Of a DNA stretch of 64,000 nucleotides, positions 44,532 to 52,478 are shown one piece after another. The translations under genes and the position numbers were made by a program. Source of the stretch: Fidelibacterota bacterium (GTDB lineage: Bacteria > Fidelibacterota > Marinisomatia > Marinisomatales > TCS55); contig JAAZYX010000020.1 in the NCBI GenBank assembly GCA_014239435.1, positions 124,001-188,000 of the forward strand. Reading direction: 5' to 3'. The notes under the pieces are model-generated. The model was not told the origin of the DNA. It did not search any database and saw nothing but the letters and a program-made list of their open reading frames with translations. Each line of letters begins with the position of its first letter. Positions within the stretch are counted from its first letter, which is position 1.

Positions 44532-45464
44532 TCAACCTTTAAACCAAAATAATTCCTGATGGTCGTAAAAAGACTGATATAAGCTTTCCATGGAATCTAT
44601 TACAAAATACCGATCCTGAATTTCACTGTAATCAAAACGGGTCATTACCGCCTCCTCTATATTATAAGGAATAAATTCTGATAATGAATTTTCCCCTTTA
44701 CTGCATGCGGCAACATGAGCCGTCTCTGCATAGCTTGACATAATCCCCGCTCCATAAATTTCATGATTCATATCGTTGGGGATTGCCCGAAGTGTATCGG
44801 TGTTGTCCTGTTTTTTCAGGATGCCAAATTCATATGTCCACCACGCAAAGTTCTGAAGCCGTTTTAAATTATGCGCAACAAGTTCTGGGCCAAGGCCTTT
44901 ATCGTCCTTCAAGATTTCATCCCCAAGAATTCCAACGTCGGCCAAAAAATCACCATAATTTCTATTCATAAGCATTGGGACATGCCCACGTACATCATGG
45001 AAAATATCCGGCTCAGGCGTATAGTCATCCTCATTTTGGATTGCGCCTTCGCTGTATTTTTCGTCCATCCTGCCCGATTGTCGAACAATGTCTGTTACCG
45101 GGAATTTCCGAGCGGCATTAAGCTCAAAGAAAACATACTCATCTAAAAATCCGGCAACTGTTACCAGTTCCCAGCCGCTTGCGTTTCTAATTTTGGGGTT
45201 CAGTACTGCAAAATTTGGCATTTTGGTGGATTCTAAACCAAGAGAGCGAAGACCGTTGATATATTCCGCGCAGGCATACTGATCGAGGGGCTTAATCAGT
45301 TTCTCAAAGAGCCGTTTCCAAATACTGTGTTCTTCATCTGACAGCGAGTCGTAATCCTGCTGAATAATAAATGCATCATTCCTAGAAAATATTTTGATCC
45401 CTCCGACGGCATTCGGGCGAAGATTTAAAAACAAATGGTCATATTTTGTATATTGTTCTAGCAT
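44532..45464 (-). CDS. phhA: phenylalanine 4-monooxygenase (aromatic amino acid hydroxylase)
   Basis: The 310-residue enzyme holds the two-His-one-Glu iron site of pterin-dependent hydroxylases: His156 and His161 in PDIFHDVRGHVP and Glu212 in WWTYEFGIL. SYAETAHVA near the C terminus is also typical. It would convert phenylalanine to tyrosine with tetrahydropterin and oxygen, in the cytoplasm. Tyrosine or tryptophan as substrate cannot be excluded from sequence. No pterin carbinolamine dehydratase (phhB) is adjacent. The need for oxygen points to at least microaerobic growth. Confidence 0.88.
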   Translation of the reverse strand: MLEQYTKYDHLFLNLRPNAVGGIKIFSRNDAFIIQQDYDSLSDEEHSIWKRLFEKLIKPLDQYACAEYINGLRSLGLESTKMPNFAVLNPKIRNASGWELVTVAGFLDEYVFFELNAARKFPVTDIVRQSGRMDEKYSEGAIQNEDDYTPEPDIFHDVRGHVPMLMNRNYGDFLADVGILGDEILKDDKGLGPELVAHNLKRLQNFAWWTYEFGILKKQDNTDTLRAIPNDMNHEIYGAGIMSSYAETAHVAACSKGENSLSEFIPYNIEEAVMTRFDYSEIQDRYFVIDSMESLYQSFYDHQELFWFKG

Positions 45465-45522
45465 TAAATCAAACTAACCTATTACGTGAATTTACTAAAT
45501 TCTTGGGAAAATTGAATAGGAG

Positions 45523-45843
45523 CTAATACAACCAAATGTAGGTCACTCCTCGATTCAATTTGCCAAAATCCACCTGCGTTTTAATTCCACATTCTGAGCG
45601 CATGTCCATACTGTCACCATGAAACATCTCATAATCTTCGCCAAAAACAACCGCCCTGAAGCGCCCGGTTTGATCAACGCACCAATCTCGAACCGCCTTT
45701 CGCATCGCACCTTTCCCGTGACCGTGTATCACTTTTATAATACGGATTGATCCGTCGTGCGTCGCCTGGCTAACTGTGGTTTGAAGCTCTACTATCGCCC
45801 TGTCTAGCGAATAATTACTGTGCCCAATATCCAGTATTTTCAT
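45523..45843 (-). CDS. small Smr-domain protein
   Basis: The 106-residue protein consists almost only of an Smr domain: a start KILDIGHSNYSLDRAI (the LDLHG-like motif is altered to LDIGH), then VIHGHGKGAMRKAVRDWC, the conserved HGxGxG loop, and a C-terminal strand GVTYIWLY. Smr domains bind or cut nucleic acids, and many are nicking nucleases or act on stalled ribosomes. The missing first histidine motif may reduce nuclease activity. It is about 60 bases upstream of phhA on the same strand and divergent from the aldo/keto reductase gene. Confidence 0.75.
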   Translation of the reverse strand: MKILDIGHSNYSLDRAIVELQTTVSQATHDGSIRIIKVIHGHGKGAMRKAVRDWCVDQTGRFRAVVFGEDYEMFHGDSMDMRSECGIKTQVDFGKLNRGVTYIWLY

Positions 45844-45895
45844 TTTATTTGTAATTCATTAACCATGTTAATTTAGGGGAAAGGAAAATAGGCAT

Positions 45896-46858
45896 ATGCG
45901 AAACATTATATTAGGAAGAACTCGGGAAAGCGTATCGGCAGTTAGCCTTGGTACGTGGTCATATGGTAGCGGGAATAAGAGTGGGAATGTTTCTGTCGGC
46001 TGGGCCGGGCAGGATGATGCTGACTCCCTGGCGGCTCTATTAAAAGCATGGGAATCCGGTATTAACCACTGGGATACTGCTGATGTATATGGAGATGGGC
46101 ATTCAGAGCTAATGATCGGCGCCATGTGGGACACTGTTCCAAGAGAAGACATTTTTCTTGCGACGAAAGTTGGGTGGGATAAGGGGCCGCACGATATGTG
46201 GTATAATCCTGATCATATGCGAAAAAATATGAATTATTCACTTCAAAATCTTAAAACAGACGCAGTGGATCTCTTATATTTACATCACTGTAATTTTGGG
46301 AAAAATGGGGAGTATTTTGATGATGCGCTTGACGTTGTACGTAGATTCAAAGAAGAGGGGAAAACCCGATTTATCGGGCTATCAGACTGGAGCGCAAAAA
46401 AGATATTAACTTATATCGAAAAAGCAGACCCCGACGTGGTACAGCCTTACAGAAATATTTGGGATGATGATTATGAATCTAGTGGATTAAAAAAATGGAT
46501 TGAAAATCACAACTTGGGAGTTTGTTTTTTTTCGCCTCTGAAGCACGGATTGCTTTCCGGTAAATACGCCGAACTGCCCTCATTCGAAGATGGAGATTTC
46601 AGAACCAATGTAGAGGATTTTAAAAACAGGGAAGTAGTTGATTTAATGAATCGCAATGCAGATAAACTTCGCCAAAAATTTCCCGATCACCCAAATCCTG
46701 TCTTACGTGGCGTTATCGATATTCTGCATTCGGATTCAAATAACAGCTGTGTCCTGCTTGGCCAGAGAAACGTAAGCCAGGTAAATGTAGCTGCTAGTTT
46801 AGGCGAATTGCTGACCAATGCTGAGGCAAGCTCTGTAAAGGAATTATACCGGCACTAA
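45896..46858 (+). CDS. aldo/keto reductase
   Basis: This 320-residue TIM-barrel NADPH-dependent oxidoreductase carries the AKR tetrad: Asp60 and Tyr65 in NHWDTADVYGDGHSE, Lys91 in LATKVGW and His130 in DLLYLHHCN. The cofactor loop near the C terminus (CVLLGQRNVSQVNVAASLGEL) fits the family. It reduces aldehydes or ketones; the substrate is unknown. Its stop overlaps the convergent apaG gene by four bases. Confidence 0.9.
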   Translation: MRNIILGRTRESVSAVSLGTWSYGSGNKSGNVSVGWAGQDDADSLAALLKAWESGINHWDTADVYGDGHSELMIGAMWDTVPREDIFLATKVGWDKGPHDMWYNPDHMRKNMNYSLQNLKTDAVDLLYLHHCNFGKNGEYFDDALDVVRRFKEEGKTRFIGLSDWSAKKILTYIEKADPDVVQPYRNIWDDDYESSGLKKWIENHNLGVCFFSPLKHGLLSGKYAELPSFEDGDFRTNVEDFKNREVVDLMNRNADKLRQKFPDHPNPVLRGVIDILHSDSNNSCVLLGQRNVSQVNVAASLGELLTNAEASSVKELYRH

Positions 46859-47238
46859 TTAACCGAAAAGGGAACAGATAGTTTGAAGGGTTCGATTTTT
46901 GCTTCGAAGCTTTCGCCATTATCCCGCATCATTCTAAATGATCCTTTCATCACGCCAAAAGCGGTTGGAAGCGGACAGAAACTGGTATACTCAAACGTCT
47001 CATTTTCTTGAAGCCTTGGATGATTGCCAACCACTCCGGGCCCGCGGATTTCCTCAATATTCCCATTCGCATCCGTAATGTGCCAATAACGGTCTTTCAG
47101 CTCTGCCGGCTGGTCGCCTTCATTTTTGATGGTGATATGATACGCAAAAATAAATAGCGGCTTTGGAGGATTGGATCGTTCGGGAAGGAAGCTGGACTTT
47201 ACTTCAATCCGGATACCGTTTGTGATCGTTTTCGACAT
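46855..47238 (-). CDS. apaG: ApaG-domain protein
   Basis: The 127-residue length agrees with ApaG (125 in E. coli). Family segments are all present: IFAYHITIKNEGDQPAELKD, RYWHITDANGN, GPGVVGNHPRLQ, and FEYTSFCPLPTAFGVMKGSF. ApaG has an immunoglobulin-like fold; its exact function is unsettled, with links to metal ion efflux and nucleotide metabolism. It is 15 bases downstream of the prsW-like gene on the same strand and may be co-transcribed with it. Confidence 0.92.
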   Translation of the reverse strand: MSKTITNGIRIEVKSSFLPERSNPPKPLFIFAYHITIKNEGDQPAELKDRYWHITDANGNIEEIRGPGVVGNHPRLQENETFEYTSFCPLPTAFGVMKGSFRMMRDNGESFEAKIEPFKLSVPFSVN

Positions 47239-47253
47239 GGTGATAAATCCAAA

Positions 47254-48324
47254 TTAAACTTCTTTACCCAGCATGTGCAGCTGCCAAAGATCCTGACTGC
47301 TCTGATGTAGAAACGGACCCAAGGCCATCATGCCTGTTTTCCCAATATTGTCTTCTAAAAAATGAAGCTCATTGAATTTGTCTTTTAAATCCGCATCTGG
47401 CTCTACATCAACACCCGCCTCTCTCATCATTAGCACACCTTTGGCGCGCATAGACAATTCAAGGTGGACACGGAGGAGGCAAATCATATCAAATACCACC
47501 TCTCCCGGGAAGCGGTCTTTTATAGACTGTAAATATTCTCCGACTTTCGTGTCAACAACTTTCCCCTGATTTACCATGTCCAATAGTTCCTGATCTGAAT
47601 CAAATCCAACGCCAAGCCAGTTTTGCAGAAATTTTTCAGATCGCTTGAAAATGATCATTAAAATCACGGGAACTGTTATCACATTCAAAAGTGTCAATAT
47701 TAAGGGATTGAAAAAGAAATGATTATAGAAAGAGTGAAAAACGGCTGCCGTAAGAAAGCCGGGGATGAATCCACCCCATTCGCCCCAAACTTTGCGGTCT
47801 GTCATTGTCTTCGCAATGATGGCGAATAAAGTCATGGTTCCGCCGTGCATCACCGCAGTTCCAAAGCCGCGGATAATAAATACCGTCAAATTTGTATCAG
47901 TCGCAAGCACATAGACATAATACAAATTTTCAATGATCGCAAAACCAGCGCCCAACCCAAACCCATAAATAGCCGCATCAATATTGAACCCGATCTTATT
48001 CGTGCGAATGAGGTAAACTAAAATGAATCCTTTAAAGAATTCCTCAATAATGGGTGCGCCATATCTGGAATAATATTTCCAAACCATATCCTCGGCATCA
48101 TACAGCGCCATATCCTTGGCGGCTGCCACCTTTTCTGCGATAAGCCCGACAAGCGGATCGTTCACAAAATACGACACCACAGCTGCAAGAGAGCCAATCG
48201 CAATCGCAATGACAACGCTTTTTATATCCATCAGTTTGTAGCTGTCCATAAACATAAATACAAGCAGCATAATCACCGCCGGAAGAAGGCTGATGATTAT
48301 TTTTATAATCAAGTCAATTGTCAT
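47254..48324 (-). CDS. PrsW-family intramembrane metalloprotease
   Basis: The 356-residue protein has about eight membrane helices and the PrsW/Abi-type active-site motifs: PIIEEFFKGFILVYLI (Glu94, Glu95), GFAIIENLYYVY, MHGGTMTLFAIIAK and FHSFYNHFFFNP. These place two glutamates and histidines in the membrane as metal and catalytic residues. PrsW proteases cleave membrane substrates such as anti-sigma factors. A soluble C-terminal region of about 125 residues, predicted helical, is added to the usual core. It follows the 1,025-residue protease gene by one base, so the two are likely co-expressed. Confidence 0.85.
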   Translation of the reverse strand: MTIDLIIKIIISLLPAVIMLLVFMFMDSYKLMDIKSVVIAIAIGSLAAVVSYFVNDPLVGLIAEKVAAAKDMALYDAEDMVWKYYSRYGAPIIEEFFKGFILVYLIRTNKIGFNIDAAIYGFGLGAGFAIIENLYYVYVLATDTNLTVFIIRGFGTAVMHGGTMTLFAIIAKTMTDRKVWGEWGGFIPGFLTAAVFHSFYNHFFFNPLILTLLNVITVPVILMIIFKRSEKFLQNWLGVGFDSDQELLDMVNQGKVVDTKVGEYLQSIKDRFPGEVVFDMICLLRVHLELSMRAKGVLMMREAGVDVEPDADLKDKFNELHFLEDNIGKTGMMALGPFLHQSSQDLWQLHMLGKEV

Positions 48325-48325
48325 A

Positions 48326-51300
48326 TTAGTCTAATATTTGAAGGGAAATCATTGTCTCCGGAGCATAGCTGTGTGTTGTGCCGTCTTTCAGGCTGCTCTG
48401 CGCAGTTGCGTATCCAATAGACAAAGTGGATCGCATATACGAAAACAATACTAACCGAATATCAAGCTGAACGCCGAAGTTTGTGGCTTGGGTAATATCC
48501 GATCCATAGGTGGCTGCATCCGTTCCGATAAGGTTTGATCCTAACATCCCGCCTTTTAGCACAGTCGAAAATAGAGATAGGCGTGCCCAGTTTAGGTAAA
48601 GGAAGGGTGTACCAACGCGTCGGAATCTAAATGCCGGTAGCACCATTTCTCCCATGACCCTCACAAAGTTATCACCGCCGATGCTGGTGATACCCGCACC
48701 CGGGAATGAATAATACTGCCGATATCGCTTGATTCCCTGATAATCAATCCAGTTGTTTCCAAATCCGCCAAAAAAGTAATACCCAAAAAATTCATTATCA
48801 TCTCCAGCCGACCCAACTTCGCCCATCATTGCTTTTGATTTACCAACAGATGTGCGAATCCAAAATGGAAGATGGTCTATGAGCGGCAAAAGAGTGCCAA
48901 AAGATGCATTAAGGGTTCCTTTGGTGTAAAGTTTTGGCGTATCACCAGAGTGAGGCAAATACGACCCGGATAAGGAAAGGGAAGCAATTCTGCCTTTTTC
49001 AGAATCTATGGATCCTAGGGTCCGCCGTGCTTTGTAATGGCTGAATGAGAGGCTTCCTGTAAAGAATTTAGAATACGCGGCGGGCTGATCTTGATAGTCG
49101 GGCAATTCTTCAAATCCGCCATAAACCGCAACGCTTGTGGACATTTTTAAAGGCAGATGGTTATCAACCGACTTCGAAAAACTTGTGCGGAAGAAGGACC
49201 CTTTCCGGCTACTGATGGTTGGGCCAAAAAGATCATAAAAGTCCGAAGCATCTTTTCCACCGCTGAATGTCCACGACCCAGCTAGAAGGCCGGTCAGCAC
49301 ATTCAATTTTAATGTTCCTGTCGCGTGAATTTTTTGATCATCCGGAATCGAATCTTGGGGAGAATACGTTACGGTAAGGTCGCCTTTATTTAATCCCAGT
49401 GTAGACATAAAATTCATTCTTACGCCATACGCGGGATATTTAGGATCCTGATAAGCCTGCACAACGGGGTAGATCGATGAAAGCCCAATAGTAGACATCG
49501 GATTATACCCGCCTTCTTTAATCACAATTTTATCAAGATCAAGATTGGTGGGCGCCTTGGTTGCCCATTGTTGAACAATGGGGTGATTATCATATATTTC
49601 CCAGCCCAAAAAATTAACCGCGCTTACATCTTCTACCTCTTGATTGGGAATCATCACAGGGCGAAAGCCGTCGCTTGTATACCGCAGCACAATTAAAGAA
49701 TCATCGGAAACTGGGATTGGATTGAAGAACCCGGTTTCTGCGTTACTCAGAGCAACAACTGTATCTTCCACCACATCATAGCGAAAAATGTTTGATACGC
49801 CCGAATAATAGGATGAGCCGTATTGATATCGCCCCTCATTCGAAAACACAAAACTTTCCGGTGCGCTGCTGTCAAAATCAAATATCGGTTTTCCAGTGAA
49901 GTCCCCTGACATCGCGCTTTCCATCGGGATATGCATAAGTTTATGAATGCCGTTCATATCTACTTTTACAATAGATAGGGTGCTTCCGTCCGGTGAAATA
50001 TCCATTGTATGCGCGTCGTATTCATCAAAAGACCCTCCATAACCAAACGTTTTTATTGAGCTGTAATCATCGTACGGTGCTTCCATGCGGATGACCGTAG
50101 AATATCCGTCTGCATTCCGAATTCCCCAGAGCGATTTGTCTGAGCGATTAAAAGCTAAATGCCCGGTCCGCAAATCTTCTTTCAGTTTTTTCGATTCTTT
50201 GGTGTACACATTCACCACCCATAGATCGCGCCAGTGCCCATTATCCATAGTGTAATACAAATCGCCTGTATCCGGATCGAAAGCAGCTGACATCACAAAA
50301 AAGATCGCCGCTCCATGGATATCGGCTACTTTTTCCATTTCCCCTGTTGCTATGTCAATAGCGGCTATATGTGAAACTTCCGCAGGATAAAATACGCCAA
50401 GATAAATTTTACCGTTTTTCTCATCATAGAAGCCTTTTGAAACTGACCCGAGCGGCATATCAGACACGGGTCTGAATGGTGTCGTGGGATATTGCCTGAC
50501 GAGCTCAAGATTCTTCGTTTGGAAATCACGTTCCCACTGAATCCAATCAGACCATGCTTTGTCAATGCTCACTCCAAATACTTTTTTGAACTGAGATGTA
50601 AAGTAGGCTTTGCTGCCATCTTTTCTCGAAACCCATTCCACAAATTTTTCAGGACCGTAGGTATTGGCCGCATAGCTGATAAACCGAGTGCCGTATAAAT
50701 ATGAGTTTACACCTATTTGAAAATCGGTCGTTTTCCCTTCGGATTCAAGCCCCACGATATCATAAATAACAGCCTCGTCTCTTACTCGGGTCCTAAATAC
50801 CATTTCATCGTATGCGCCGAAAACGCGCCCTTTCGTATTCGCCATCCAGGATTCCATAAATACGGCAGATCCTTCATGATACCATCGCGGTGCGTACCTT
50901 CTTGGATTGGTAAGGTAGCTGTACATAATGGAAATAGGATCGTCAATGGAGGTGGAAACTTTCCCTCGAAAAAGCCCACGCCAAAACCGGTCAACATTGT
51001 TCGGCATATCTGTGGTAACAATGTGTGTCAACTCGTGGTGCATCAGCCAGTTCATGCGTTCGCTGGCCGGCATGGTTTCATATACATAATTAAAGGGGCC
51101 GATCCCAATATTGACATTGTTCGTTGGAAGTGCGTCTGCGCCGCCATGACCGAAGTCACCAAAATCCTGCATCAGTATTGTAATATTTTCAGTAGGCGTA
51201 TAATCAAACATATTCCTGTGAAAATTGTAGGAATTGGTAAAGGTGCTTACAAGCTGCGGCATCAGATATTTATGAAGTGGGCTTGTATAGATAATTTGAA

Positions 51301-51403
51301 CGTCTTCTGTCTCTAAAGACTTCAGCTGTGCATTGCCCGGCGCAATAAATATGGCTGTTGCCAGAATCACTGCGGCAATGAATTGAAATGCTGTTTTAGG
51401 CAT
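48326..51403 (-). CDS. secreted HExxH metalloprotease with propeller and barrel regions
   Basis: This is a 1,025-residue protein. The ATG at 51403 gives a clean signal peptide (ending PGNAQ) and has GGGAG upstream, whereas a GTG eight codons earlier does not improve it. A peptidase MA-like domain follows, with the zinc motif HELTH (residues 123-127) and the downstream RWYHEGSAVFMESW that may give the third ligand. The middle (about 320-600) has repeated ITIADIATGE-like and S-DGSTLSIV-like strands of a TolB/WD40-type propeller. The last 350 residues look like outer-membrane beta strands, ending FSYMRSTLSIGYATAQ and ISLQILD. It probably sits in the outer membrane with the protease on one side. 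Confidence 0.75.
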   Translation of the reverse strand: MPKTAFQFIAAVILATAIFIAPGNAQLKSLETEDVQIIYTSPLHKYLMPQLVSTFTNSYNFHRNMFDYTPTENITILMQDFGDFGHGGADALPTNNVNIGIGPFNYVYETMPASERMNWLMHHELTHIVTTDMPNNVDRFWRGLFRGKVSTSIDDPISIMYSYLTNPRRYAPRWYHEGSAVFMESWMANTKGRVFGAYDEMVFRTRVRDEAVIYDIVGLESEGKTTDFQIGVNSYLYGTRFISYAANTYGPEKFVEWVSRKDGSKAYFTSQFKKVFGVSIDKAWSDWIQWERDFQTKNLELVRQYPTTPFRPVSDMPLGSVSKGFYDEKNGKIYLGVFYPAEVSHIAAIDIATGEMEKVADIHGAAIFFVMSAAFDPDTGDLYYTMDNGHWRDLWVVNVYTKESKKLKEDLRTGHLAFNRSDKSLWGIRNADGYSTVIRMEAPYDDYSSIKTFGYGGSFDEYDAHTMDISPDGSTLSIVKVDMNGIHKLMHIPMESAMSGDFTGKPIFDFDSSAPESFVFSNEGRYQYGSSYYSGVSNIFRYDVVEDTVVALSNAETGFFNPIPVSDDSLIVLRYTSDGFRPVMIPNQEVEDVSAVNFLGWEIYDNHPIVQQWATKAPTNLDLDKIVIKEGGYNPMSTIGLSSIYPVVQAYQDPKYPAYGVRMNFMSTLGLNKGDLTVTYSPQDSIPDDQKIHATGTLKLNVLTGLLAGSWTFSGGKDASDFYDLFGPTISSRKGSFFRTSFSKSVDNHLPLKMSTSVAVYGGFEELPDYQDQPAAYSKFFTGSLSFSHYKARRTLGSIDSEKGRIASLSLSGSYLPHSGDTPKLYTKGTLNASFGTLLPLIDHLPFWIRTSVGKSKAMMGEVGSAGDDNEFFGYYFFGGFGNNWIDYQGIKRYRQYYSFPGAGITSIGGDNFVRVMGEMVLPAFRFRRVGTPFLYLNWARLSLFSTVLKGGMLGSNLIGTDAATYGSDITQATNFGVQLDIRLVLFSYMRSTLSIGYATAQSSLKDGTTHSYAPETMISLQILD

Positions 51404-51467
51404 GGTTTGGGTCTCCCAATAATTCACGGAATTTCGACAGACACCTGTTCCAAAGTCAAACTGTATA

Positions 51468-51501
51468 AAAAAAGAAGGAGATGGTTTCCCATCTCCTTCT
51501 T
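51468..51501 (-). terminator. intrinsic terminator after the shorter nonapeptide-repeat gene
   Basis: A 13-bp perfect stem (AAGAAGGAGATGG and CCATCTCCTTCTT) with a TTTC loop is followed on the minus strand by a run of seven T. It closes the two-gene nonapeptide-repeat unit upstream of the protease gene. Confidence 0.85.
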
Positions 51502-51541
51502 ACCAGAACGCAGGCCTGCAGTGGGCCTTATGGCAATTCTG

Positions 51542-52411
51542 TTATTTTATTGAAAGGCTAAAGCGCGATTGAAATTCAGGACTTGACAGTAAGCTGTGAA
51601 ATTCCCCCGCCGAAAGCATATTTTTGAAAGCACCCAGAGACAGCATGGATTTAAAATTTGGGCTCATTAGCACAGCTGAAAATTCTGCGCTTCTCATGAG
51701 GGACCGAAACTCGGCCATGTTGTACAAGGCAGCAAATCCCGGATTACCTAATAAACTTTCAAATTCTCTGATGGTAGATAGAGCAGCTGCTCCGTCTGTA
51801 TCGCCGGAAAGACCTCCGCCTTGAGAAATGTCTGATCCTCCGCCACCGCCAGAGAGACCCGACCCTCCGGCTGCAATCATCGTAATGGTTGTTGCAACAT
51901 CAGAACTGCCGTCAGATATTTTAATCGACAGGCTTCCGTCTGCCTCTTTAATAATCTGATCTTCAGATATTTGTCCGAGTTGATCTGCTAAATTTTCAGC
52001 CGATATGCTCGTTTCTTCGCTCATACTGATAAGGCCTCCTTCAAGGGCCTTAAACTCCGGGCTCGAAATAAGCGCGGCAAAAGCAGGATCTGCCATTAGA
52101 TTTTGAAATCTTGCATCCGCAACCATGTTTTTAAAATCTGCATTTGCTATTAAACTGGCAAATTCTCCGCTTGTTACAAGGTCACTAAATTTTTTATTCT
52201 GCATAAGGCGTGAAAGCCGGGCATCGTTTTCACCCAAGGCAACATCGCCTTCTTTAAACTGCTGTTTTTCTATTGATTGCCGTTTGCCGATGGTTCCGGA
52301 TACATCGTCGCCTCCCCACTGATCTCTCGTGAAAATCAAAGCGAGAAATACAACAACGAGACCACCGGTTAATATTAGCGGAGTATTTTTATTGGATGAA
52401 TTTTCAGCCAT
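51542..52411 (-). CDS. membrane-anchored nonapeptide-repeat protein, short paralogue
   Basis: This 289-residue protein is not assignable to a family I know. A single membrane helix (about 12-28) is followed by GTIGKR and an acidic segment. Then comes a repeat in which Phe recurs exactly every nine residues (75, 84, 93, 102, 111, 120), with the pattern F-x-x-[LM]-[LIV]-x-[SN/AD]-x-[ED]. After a Gly/Ser-rich spacer (about 125-210), eight more phased units follow (217 to 280). The end, FQSRFSLSIK, resembles the partner protein. Orientation suggests that the repeats are periplasmic. It lies 67 bases downstream of its paralogue. Confidence 0.8.
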   Translation of the reverse strand: MAENSSNKNTPLILTGGLVVVFLALIFTRDQWGGDDVSGTIGKRQSIEKQQFKEGDVALGENDARLSRLMQNKKFSDLVTSGEFASLIANADFKNMVADARFQNLMADPAFAALISSPEFKALEGGLISMSEETSISAENLADQLGQISEDQIIKEADGSLSIKISDGSSDVATTITMIAAGGSGLSGGGGGSDISQGGGLSGDTDGAAALSTIREFESLLGNPGFAALYNMAEFRSLMRSAEFSAVLMSPNFKSMLSLGAFKNMLSAGEFHSLLSSPEFQSRFSLSIK

Positions 52412-52435
52412 AGTGAATCCTAGCGTTGTGTGATT

Positions 52436-52462
52436 GGGAGAGACGAAAAAATCGCCTCTCCC
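52436..52462. repeat. inverted repeat between the two nonapeptide-repeat genes
   Basis: GGGAGAG and CTCTCCC flank an inner CG/CG pair and an A-rich loop. It lies in the 67-base spacer after the longer gene. There is no T-run beyond the stem, so it may act as a weak terminator or an RNA-stability element that sets the ratio of the two proteins. Confidence 0.5.
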
Positions 52463-52478
52463 GTCATCACAGTTTTAG

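Noticed and set aside
45523-45843. Smr protein as a broken MutS2 fragment
   Set aside because: The protein is a complete small Smr domain with its own start, and no MutS2 remnants flank it; stand-alone Smr proteins are common.
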